Assembly (NCBI GenBank): GCA_002702965.1
Contig: PADE01000228.1
Location: forward strand, 10,542-15,967
From: Planctomycetaceae bacterium
Lineage (GTDB): Bacteria > Planctomycetota > Planctomycetia > Pirellulales > Pirellulaceae
DNA length: 5,426 bases
Reading direction: 5' to 3'
Below the pieces are notes generated by a model that searched no databases, was not told where the DNA came from, and saw nothing but the letters and a program-made list of their open reading frames with translations. The stretch's first letter is position 1. Each line of letters starts with the position of its first letter. Position numbers and translations under genes: made by a program. Shown here piece by piece: positions 1 through 5,426 of the stretch.

Positions 1-2580
1 GTTGGCAAAGTAACGGGAAAATGCAGCCGAATGTTGTAACCGCAAATCAACTGCCCTCTCGTTCATCGGGGCTTGGAACGCGAGCCGATGGGGGCGTAAC
101 AGTACGACCTGAGCATCGTCTCGAAACGTGTCCGAATCAATTCCAACCCGCAGCATCACTTCGCGGATTATGCGATCCGCCGGTTTCATGGGTGCGCCGG
201 GCGCTGGGTCCGCGTTCGCTTTGTCCATTGCCAGCGGCCGCCGCCCGCGGCGCGCCAGCGCCGGCCGCAACTCCCGCTGCAACCGACGGTAGTCCAACAT
301 CCGCGCACCCAGCAGATACAGCCGGCCGTTCTCGCGACGATGCCCAATGGTCGCCCGCAACGACTTGTAGAACGTCCCCAATTGCGACGCCCTCCAATTC
401 AACCACAGCGAACGTTCCGCGTCGGTGATGACGGTTCCCGGCGTGTCCGGAATCAGGTCAACCCCGCTGGCGCGCGCGAAACGTTCTCTCGTCGCTCGGT
501 CCCAACCCCAATTCTCATCCGGAAACTGAGCAAACGTCTCAGCTCCCAATTGCAGCGCCACGCCGGCGAACGCAGGGTGGTGCGCATAGCGATCGACCAA
601 CTCTTTGACGACACCGCGCATGGCACGCTGAACCCGGGGGTCGAGTGGATTGTAGTGTGGCGCCAACCCACCACGGGGCGTATGGACTTCCGACCAGGGC
701 TTGCCATCCCGCCGTACCATGTCCATCCCGTCTAGTTGTCCAGATGCGAGATTAGCGTCCAGACGCATGCGTTCCAGTTCCGGCAGCAACGATGCAAACT
801 CGATTGCTGGAATAAGCCGCAACCCCTCGCGATTAAACAACCGAAAAAGCATCTCCAATACGTCCTTGCGACGCGGGTCGGCGGCGGTTCCCAACAACAC
901 CCCCGAATCGTACTTGGGGGTGGGAACGGTCTTGTCACTCGGATAGAGCGAGCTGCCTTCGCAATTCACCGAGAGGACCGCGGCGTTGTAGCCCGCGTAC
1001 CGCAGGTATTGCGTCAGCCGTCGCGATCCCTCGTAAAAAGTGACCCAGTCATCCAGGGGCGCCGTGTCGATGATCCCCGTCTGGGACGCCTGAAAGTTCT
1101 CGGGGAACAGAGGCCGCTCAAAAAAAGCTGCCAGCACTCGCGCCGGAGCGGCGCCATCGCTGCGGACGCGCGGATCACCGCGGGGAGGTAACCGAGAGGG
1201 ACCGCGGCGCACGCGAATGGTCCCGAATAGGGCGGGATCCTGAGACCGTCGATTCGTCAATAAGACCATCGGCGTTGACGTTTTGGGCCAAAACAAGAGG
1301 CGGTGTGTGCGCACCGCTCCCGGCGAATCCGTCCGTTGACGGTCGACCTCAACGCCTGAATCCAACCCCAGTGGCCCGACCTGTCCCAGCACGTTCGGTT
1401 CCAGAATACTGATCCCCAGCGACTGCGCAGTAACGTCTGGAAAATCGACTTCCAGAACATGTGGAGCTCCGACGCTCGCGACCGTCAGAGGGTACAGTTG
1501 CCAACCCGCCGGGGGCAACTCCACCCATTCCTTTCCCAAATGCTTGACCCGGCTCGTTTTGCCATCGCCTGTCACACCCGCCCGTGCCGAGGCCAACCAC
1601 TCCATTTGCGCCAACCGAGCGAATTGATCCCACCAACTCGTGCCCGTCGGATCGAGCGTCAAGATCGTCTCGAAATCGGATTTTTCAGTGACCGGAGATT
1701 GGGTCCCGATGACTACAAACTGCAGTTGCCGTGTCAAATCGGGAGTGTCGCCAACCAACGGTACCACCAACCGGTTGCGGGATCGGTAAAACTCCAACTC
1801 GAGTTGGTAGACACCCTCGCGATCGGGCACTTCAAATCGAATCGGTGGAAAAGACGCCGTGTGGTCCCCGCGGAGCTCAGAAATCTTTGACTGCCGGTCC
1901 CAGATTTCATCTCCCTGACGCGCGCGGCGCAACTTCAGCTGCAGATACGACTCCGCGTCGAGTCGAAAACCTGGCTGGTACGCGGTGACACCCAGTTCGA
2001 GATATTCACCTGTGGAGAACACCAGCGGTTGACGACCGACTTTCAACCGGAGACGGTCGCCCTGAGTTCGACGAATCACCAAACGGTTGTTTTGATTATC
2101 CAGAGGCGAATCGTGCAGACCGTCGACGGGAATCAACTCTCGTAGTGGGATCTCCAGATAGCGTCGCTCGGAAGGCTGATCATTGGGTGCGAACTCCAGT
2201 AGCAGCCGGGCCTCGGGAGCAGCGGTCACGGTTACATCGAAACCGTCGTATTCGCGCGGCCGTCGTTGGGAGACCCGCACTTCGTCCTCATGTAGCAGGA
2301 CGCATCCTGGGGCGTCGGCCGACCACCCGAGAACGGTTAAACGGCTGACACGGCCGCCCGTCACACGTAGCACTCCGTTCCACTTGCGTGGTTGCCCATG
2401 TCCCCACTCGACGCGCAGACGGATCTCCAGGGCACGGTCGGCCTCAGGCGGCGCTCCTGTCAGCCGCCGAAGGGGGGGCCACACAACGAGGGCAAGCCAG
2501 GTCGCCGACAGTACCACAAGCCACTGTCGCCAAGAAATATCGAATGTTCGGCCTACCTTGAGGCGACCGCGCGCGGGCAT
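1..2580 (-). CDS. Membrane-anchored glycosyl hydrolase-like (GHL10-type) large protein, C-terminus cut by window edge
   Basis: The minus strand is open with no stop from 2580 to the left edge, giving 860 visible codons of a larger protein. I chose ATG 2578-2580 because GGGAGG (2591-2596) lies 10 nt upstream; ATG 2605-2607, in frame and nine codons earlier, has no such site. Counting from M at 2580, residues 20-37 form one hydrophobic, Trp-rich helix after a basic stretch, so a signal anchor with the bulk outside the cytoplasm is likely. Residues about 50-460 look beta-rich, like stacked sandwich domains. Residues about 490-760 resemble a TIM-barrel hydrolase: AGYNAAVLSVNCEGSS (530-545), LRLIPAIEF (587-595), HPAFAGVALQLGAE (668-681) and WLNWRASQLG (726-735). 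An Ala/Pro/Arg-rich linker (772-802) follows. Glu541, Glu594 and Glu681 sit at strand-like ends and are candidate active-site residues, but this is a guess. Substrate is unknown. The reading frame is certain; the family call is moderate and made from memory of planctomycete family-10-like glycosylhydrolases. Confidence 0.8.
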   Translation of the reverse strand, partial: MPARGRLKVGRTFDISWRQWLVVLSATWLALVVWPPLRRLTGAPPEADRALEIRLRVEWGHGQPRKWNGVLRVTGGRVSRLTVLGWSADAPGCVLLHEDEVRVSQRRPREYDGFDVTVTAAPEARLLLEFAPNDQPSERRYLEIPLRELIPVDGLHDSPLDNQNNRLVIRRTQGDRLRLKVGRQPLVFSTGEYLELGVTAYQPGFRLDAESYLQLKLRRARQGDEIWDRQSKISELRGDHTASFPPIRFEVPDREGVYQLELEFYRSRNRLVVPLVGDTPDLTRQLQFVVIGTQSPVTEKSDFETILTLDPTGTSWWDQFARLAQMEWLASARAGVTGDGKTSRVKHLGKEWVELPPAGWQLYPLTVASVGAPHVLEVDFPDVTAQSLGISILEPNVLGQVGPLGLDSGVEVDRQRTDSPGAVRTHRLLFWPKTSTPMVLLTNRRSQDPALFGTIRVRRGPSRLPPRGDPRVRSDGAAPARVLAAFFERPLFPENFQASQTGIIDTAPLDDWVTFYEGSRRLTQYLRYAGYNAAVLSVNCEGSSLYPSDKTVPTPKYDSGVLLGTAADPRRKDVLEMLFRLFNREGLRLIPAIEFASLLPELERMRLDANLASGQLDGMDMVRRDGKPWSEVHTPRGGLAPHYNPLDPRVQRAMRGVVKELVDRYAHHPAFAGVALQLGAETFAQFPDENWGWDRATRERFARASGVDLIPDTPGTVITDAERSLWLNWRASQLGTFYKSLRATIGHRRENGRLYLLGARMLDYRRLQRELRPALARRGRRPLAMDKANADPAPGAPMKPADRIIREVMLRVGIDSDTFRDDAQVVLLRPHRLAFQAPMNERAVDLRLQHSAAFSRYFAN

Positions 2581-2590
2581 TACCAGCGGA

Positions 2591-2596
2591 CCTCCC
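2591..2596 (-). promoter_or_regulatory. Ribosome binding site deciding the start of the large protein
   Basis: The minus strand reads GGGAGG here, a close match to the anti-Shine-Dalgarno complement, 10 nt before ATG 2578-2580. It lies inside the first codons of the alternative longer start at 2607, which has only AC-rich sequence upstream. The spacing is slightly long, so the start choice is probable, not certain. Confidence 0.5.
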
Positions 2597-2655
2597 TGTC
2601 CAGCCATGGCGCTGTTTTCGTTGGAGCTACCAGCGCTCCACGAGTCAATTACTGA

Positions 2656-2664
2656 GGGGGGGGG
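2656..2664 (-). repeat. Homopolymer run of nine C (nine G on the plus strand)
   Basis: Nine identical bases lie about 50 nt upstream of ATG 2607 and directly after a TATAGT hexamer on the minus strand. Such a run is prone to slippage during replication and transcription. If the hexamer is a -10 element, transcription would start within or next to the run. Confidence 0.9.
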
Positions 2665-2744
2665 ACTATAGACAGGCGAGGGAATCGATGGCCACCCCGG
2701 AATCTCAGCTGGCGCGGGACACCCCAACGTCCACGGTGGCGGGA

Positions 2745-2797
2745 AAAAGCTCGGCGATCGCCCGTCTCAGCCGTGGGAAACAATCAGCTGAAACGAG
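2745..2797 (-). terminator. Possible transcription terminator after the YqgE gene
   Basis: On the minus strand, about 50 nt past the YqgE stop, bases 2797-2787 can pair with 2771-2761 to form an 11-bp stem (core CGTTTCAGC / GCTGAGACG, two G-U wobbles) around a 15-nt loop. Then follow the palindrome GGCGATCGCC (2753-2762), which overlaps the end of the stem, and a run of five T (2745-2749). The T run starts about 11 nt past the stem, which is far for a classic Rho-independent terminator, so this is a weak call. Confidence 0.3.
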
Positions 2798-2845
2798 GCG
2801 CATGCCCTCTCGCGCCAATGTGCCGACGCCGGACCAGACACGGCA

Positions 2846-3397
2846 TCAGTTCAACGACGGATCGGGCGGCATCACCTTCCTGTCTACGACCGTTGAGAGA
2901 ATCTCAACGCCGATGTCATCCAACGTCCGTTTCCAGAGATGTTCGGCGTCAGAAAACAACCGCGACTGGGTAGCCGGCGACGTCAGCCAACCCCCTGCTT
3001 GCAGTTCATCTTCCAACTGCCCGGCAGACCAGCCCGCGTATCCGGAAAACAGGCGAAATCGATCCGGGGTCCCTTGGACCAGTTGGGTGAGCGCGTCGCG
3101 ATCGGTGGCCACAAACAACCCCGGGAGAATCTCCGTCTCCGCCAAAGACCGGTTCGTGTGTAACGCCATCAGAGGACCGGCAACCGGACCTCCGGCATGC
3201 ACGAACCCTTCGACCGTGCACGATTCATCGCCCACGTGCTGCCAGAGGTCCCCGATCGTGTTGTCGGTGGGCCGATTGAGAACCACACCGACCGCTCCCG
3301 AGGAATTGTGTTGCAGCATCAACACCACGGACCGGGAGAAATGAGGATCCGGCAGATGCGGAGATGCCACCAGGAATTGACCGCGCAGCGAATCCAT
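2846..3397 (-). CDS. yqgE: YqgE/AlgH family (DUF179) protein
   Basis: A complete 183-residue protein, close to the usual size of the family (about 185-190). Family signatures run in the expected order: GQFLVASPHLPDPHFSRSVV (6-25), the Gly/Val strand GAVGVVLNRPT (34-44), the FVHAGGPVAGPL segment (65-76) and the LFSGYAGWSAGQLEDEL block (116-132) followed by GGWL (135-138). The family is compact, soluble and cytoplasmic. Its biochemical role is not established; the AlgH name comes from an association with alginate regulation in Pseudomonas, which should not be assumed here. The start is well fixed: an in-frame TAA lies at 3404-3406, just two codons upstream of ATG 3395-3397, and GGAG precedes it. 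The gene runs in the same direction as the large protein gene and is divergent from aroDE. It shows no truncation or internal disruption. Confidence 0.93.
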   Translation of the reverse strand: MDSLRGQFLVASPHLPDPHFSRSVVLMLQHNSSGAVGVVLNRPTDNTIGDLWQHVGDESCTVEGFVHAGGPVAGPLMALHTNRSLAETEILPGLFVATDRDALTQLVQGTPDRFRLFSGYAGWSAGQLEDELQAGGWLTSPATQSRLFSDAEHLWKRTLDDIGVEILSTVVDRKVMPPDPSLN

Positions 3398-3406
3398 GAC
3401 CCGTTA

Positions 3407-3410
3407 CTCC
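3407..3410 (-). promoter_or_regulatory. Shine-Dalgarno site of the YqgE gene
   Basis: GGAG on the minus strand, 9 nt upstream of ATG 3395-3397. An in-frame TAA lies between this site and the start codon, so this ATG is the first possible start for the family protein. Confidence 0.55.
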
Positions 3411-3426
3411 ATTGTTGAGGATTCCT

Positions 3427-3432
3427 ATCATA
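3427..3432 (-). promoter_or_regulatory. Candidate -10 box for the YqgE gene
   Basis: TATGAT on the minus strand, 29 nt upstream of the YqgE start, in a locally AT-rich patch. This matches four of six bases of TATAAT at the strongest positions (TA...T). No good -35 hexamer is visible at 16-18 nt spacing, so the call rests on the -10 alone. Confidence 0.25.
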
Positions 3433-3813
3433 GTAGCTACTGATCGAGTTTCTGGGAAACGCCGACGCGGAAGCGGCCCCGCTGCGGGCCAAATTCGATC
3501 GGCTGTGGCCGGCGGCAATCTGCTCTGGTCGAAGAACCGATCCACGGTACGATAGTGCTGAGAGGTAGCAACCAGCGGTCTCGAAGGGCCACATTTTTCG
3601 GATCTGGACCCGTCGTCACCGAAATATTTGATCACGACCAGCGCATCAATCAAAATAGAGACATCAGCGCAATCGACTGGTGACCGAAAAACACACCGTG
3701 TCGAAGATATCACCTGACCCGGCGCTTTTGGCGTCGCGGACCCGTTTCGCAAGTGGGTTGAAAACCGTTACGTAGACCGGCAACCGGGTACCCCTGTTCT
3801 TATCCCAACGGTC

Positions 3814-3819
3814 TATAAC
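3814..3819 (+). promoter_or_regulatory. Candidate -10 box for aroDE
   Basis: TATAAC lies 68 nt upstream of the aroDE start and matches five of six bases of the consensus TATAAT. No hexamer resembling TTGACA sits 16-18 nt upstream; TTGAAA at 3758-3763 is far too distant. Weak evidence only. Confidence 0.22.
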
Positions 3820-3887
3820 GTTGACCCGCTGGCAATCCCCCGACCCAATTCGACGGCAGCCTCAACTTCAACGGAAATAAACGCTTC

Positions 3888-5369
3888 ATGATTTGCGTCA
3901 GTATCGGCCGTGGTCGCCACCGGAGCATGATCGCCGAAGCCCGCCATGTCTCTGAGCAGGGCGCTCAACTGGTAGAGCTGCGCCTGGACTACATTCGCCG
4001 CGCGGTCAATCTCAAGCGTCTGCTGGCGAATCGGCGCTGCCCGGTCGTTGCCACCTGCCGCCGCGAACAAGACGGCGGCAAATGGACCGGAACCGACCAA
4101 GACCGTCTGATGTTGCTCCGTCAGGCGATCGTCGACGGAGTTGACTATGTCGATCTGGAGCAAGACGTCGCCGGAGAGATTCCCCGGTACGGTAAGACCA
4201 AACGCATTATCAGTTACCACAACTTCACGGAGACCCCCGAGGATCTACAGACGATTCACCAGAAGCTCTCGCGACAAGACGCCGACATCGTCAAGATCGC
4301 CACACTCGCACATCACCCGCACGACAACTTGCGGATGTTGCAGCTGAGTGAGACCAGCCGCATTCCAACCGTGGCCATCTGCATGGGCGACCTCGGAACC
4401 CCCTCACGTCTGCTGGCTGGTCGGTTCGGCGCGCCGTTCACCTACGCGACGTTTCACGAGGATCGCACTTTGGCGCCTGGGCAACTGAGCTACCGCCAGA
4501 TGACCGAGTCCTACGGTTACGCTGATATCAAGAGTTCGACAGCCATTTTCGGCGTCGTCGCCGATCCGGTCGCGCATAGCCTCAGCCCCACGATTCACAA
4601 CGCGGCGTTTCAGGACTCCGAATTGGACATGGTGTATTTGCCATTTCGAGTTCCACTCGATGAATTGGGTTCGTTCCTCGGTGACTGTCCCGAGTTAGGG
4701 ATCAAAGGACTCAGCGTGACGATTCCACACAAAGAGGAAGTCATGCAGTTCCTGGACCAGGTTGATACCGATGCGGCAACGATCGGTGCATGCAACACCG
4801 TCGTCTTCGAGAGCGGTCAACTGGTCGGCTATAACACCGATCACCAAGCCGCCGTCGACTCCATCCTGAGTGCACATCGGCGTAGCGGACCGACACCGCT
4901 GAAAGGAAAAACCGCATTGATCCTGGGGGCCGGAGGTGCTGCCAAGTCGGTCGCTTACGGACTGACACAGCTCGGCTCCGATGTCGTCATCACCAACCGC
5001 GACGCGGAACGAGCTGGGCTCCTGGCAGAACGTTTCAATTGTCGCACTGTCGCCTGGGACGAACGCCAGAAGATCCGCGCTGGCATCCTGATTAACACCA
5101 CGCCGATCGGGATGCACCCCAATGTGAATGAAAGTCCATACGAGAAACGTCACATCGATCGCGGGATGGTGGTCTTCGACACGATTTACAATCCGGAACA
5201 GACATTGTTGATCAAGCACGCGCGAGAGCAGGGCTCCCGCGTCATCACCGGCGTCGACATGTTTATCCGACAGGCCGAATTACAGTTCCGATATTTCACC
5301 GGTCAGGAAGCGCCCAAGGAGGTTATGCGCGATCGACTCAAACGCTCCACGGGGGCCGCTCGCTTCTAA
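3888..5369 (+). CDS. aroDE: Bifunctional 3-dehydroquinate dehydratase / shikimate dehydrogenase (AroD-AroE fusion)
   Basis: A 493-residue cytoplasmic enzyme for two consecutive shikimate-pathway steps: 3-dehydroquinate to 3-dehydroshikimate, then NADPH-dependent reduction to shikimate. Residues 1-212 are a type I dehydratase: ELRLD (30-34), TCR (56-58), DLE (89-91), catalytic His111 in SYHNF, Schiff-base Lys136 in VKIA, Arg174 in PSR and Gln199 in APGQ. Residues 217-493 are shikimate dehydrogenase: GVVADPVAHSLSP (222-234) with the shikimate-binding serines, catalytic Lys282 in TIPHKE, Asn303 in ACNTV, Asp318 in YNTDH, the nucleotide loop GAGGAAKS (347-354), NRD (370-372) whose Arg suggests NADP, INTTPIGM (402-409) and Gln462 in FIRQAE. 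The domains are joined with almost no linker. ATG 3888 is the only usual start after the in-frame TGA at 3822-3824; no clear Shine-Dalgarno site precedes it. Odd point: the family serine of SAPGQ is Leu195 here. Confidence 0.97.
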   Translation: MICVSIGRGRHRSMIAEARHVSEQGAQLVELRLDYIRRAVNLKRLLANRRCPVVATCRREQDGGKWTGTDQDRLMLLRQAIVDGVDYVDLEQDVAGEIPRYGKTKRIISYHNFTETPEDLQTIHQKLSRQDADIVKIATLAHHPHDNLRMLQLSETSRIPTVAICMGDLGTPSRLLAGRFGAPFTYATFHEDRTLAPGQLSYRQMTESYGYADIKSSTAIFGVVADPVAHSLSPTIHNAAFQDSELDMVYLPFRVPLDELGSFLGDCPELGIKGLSVTIPHKEEVMQFLDQVDTDAATIGACNTVVFESGQLVGYNTDHQAAVDSILSAHRRSGPTPLKGKTALILGAGGAAKSVAYGLTQLGSDVVITNRDAERAGLLAERFNCRTVAWDERQKIRAGILINTTPIGMHPNVNESPYEKRHIDRGMVVFDTIYNPEQTLLIKHAREQGSRVITGVDMFIRQAELQFRYFTGQEAPKEVMRDRLKRSTGAARF

Positions 5370-5402
5370 CACGGTCGTTGTCGGTCGGCGAGACTACGAC
5401 GT

Positions 5403-5426
5403 CCACTCGGCCCACCGAGGCGGTGG
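5403..5426 (+). terminator. Possible hairpin downstream of aroDE, cut by the window edge
   Basis: CTCGG (5406-5410) pairs with CCGAG (5415-5419) across a CCCA loop, and the flanking CCAC and GTGG could extend it with an asymmetric bulge. It starts about 35 nt after the aroDE stop. Whether a T run follows cannot be seen, so terminator function is undecided. Confidence 0.25.

Larger units (their letters stand above)
2608..2845. other. Gap between the YqgE gene and the large protein gene
   Basis: No convincing gene lies here. On the minus strand the frame of the large protein stays open back to TGA at 2767-2769 and has no ATG or GTG before 2607; the only usual alternative start is TTG at 2725-2727, with no Shine-Dalgarno site. 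The translation of this stretch is Pro/Ser-rich with little family character. The gap holds a possible terminator, a run of nine C, and a TATAGT hexamer (2665-2670, minus strand) that could be a -10 box but has no good -35 partner. Plus-strand frames crossing this gap are antisense to the YqgE gene and are not supported. Confidence 0.5.
3398..3887. other. Divergent intergenic region between the YqgE gene and aroDE
   Basis: About 490 bases that should carry promoters for both divergent genes. No tRNA fold or conserved RNA was recognised. Visible items are the YqgE -10 candidate, a GC-only hairpin of 5-bp stem and 6-nt loop (3475-3490) with no T run, the 8-bp palindrome GGGTACCC (3786-3793), and TATAAC (3814-3819, plus strand), a possible -10 for aroDE without a clear -35. 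One minus-strand frame (down from 3752) encodes a short dockerin-like peptide but then runs deep into the YqgE gene in another frame, so I do not call it a gene. Confidence 0.5.

Noticed and set aside
1459..1890. Plus-strand open frame of 143 codons
   Set aside because: It lies fully antisense to the uninterrupted minus-strand large protein frame and its product is Arg/Pro/Gln-rich with no family character.
2183..2671. Plus-strand open frame of 162 codons
   Set aside because: Antisense to the 5' end of the large protein gene; the product is Ser/Arg/Thr-rich with no recognisable motif.
2688..3344. Plus-strand open frame of 218 codons
   Set aside because: Antisense to almost all of the YqgE gene, which has clear family signatures; this product is low-complexity in character.
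3404..3412. Minimal ATG-GAG-TAA frame just upstream of the YqgE start
   Set aside because: Two sense codons overlapping the Shine-Dalgarno site; easily explained by chance, with no sign of an uORF function.
3475..3490. GC-only hairpin in the divergent region
   Set aside because: Five-bp stem with no T run on either strand and not positioned after a gene end, so not a terminator.
3585..3600. TTCGA-containing stretch on the minus strand resembling a tRNA T-loop
   Set aside because: The flanking bases do not form a T stem and no acceptor or anticodon arm could be built around it.
3225..3752. Minus-strand open frame of 175 codons
   Set aside because: Its second half overlaps the YqgE gene in another frame, and only a short dockerin-like peptide looks meaningful; kept as a finding, not a gene.
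3813..4220. Minus-strand open frame of 135 codons
   Set aside because: Antisense to the AroD domain, which has all main catalytic residues.
4695..5219. Minus-strand open frame of 174 codons
   Set aside because: Antisense to the shikimate dehydrogenase domain; a shadow frame.

Overview
The window reads as ordinary chromosomal DNA from a GC-rich bacterium, most likely a planctomycete. The main pointers are a single-chain AroD-AroE fusion, a very long membrane-anchored protein with a glycosyl-hydrolase-like barrel, weak or missing Shine-Dalgarno sites, and roomy intergenic gaps. This taxonomic call is an inference from gene architecture, not from a marker gene.

Layout. Positions 1-2580 (possibly to 2607) on the minus strand are one uninterrupted reading frame of about 860 codons that runs off the left edge, so its C-terminus is missing. 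It has an N-terminal membrane anchor, a beta-rich middle and a barrel-like region resembling family-10-type glycosyl hydrolase-like (GHL10) proteins. A gap of roughly 240-265 bases follows, holding a possible terminator hairpin and a run of nine C (minus strand). Positions 2846-3397 on the minus strand encode a complete YqgE/AlgH (DUF179) family protein. A gap of about 490 bases separates it from the divergently transcribed gene at 3888-5369 on the plus strand. That gene encodes a bifunctional 3-dehydroquinate dehydratase / shikimate dehydrogenase (AroDE), which carries out steps three and four of the shikimate pathway. The last 57 bases hold only an incomplete possible hairpin.

How the genes relate. 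AroDE converts 3-dehydroquinate through 3-dehydroshikimate to shikimate in the cytoplasm. The two minus-strand genes could be co-transcribed, but the gap with a possible terminator argues for at least partly separate expression. Nothing visible links either of them to aromatic amino acid synthesis.

I found no mobile element, CRISPR array, tRNA, rRNA or defence system. The points most worth a second look are the large edge-truncated protein, a non-canonical residue in the dehydratase substrate loop, the C9 run just upstream of the large gene, and a dockerin-like peptide in the divergent intergenic region.
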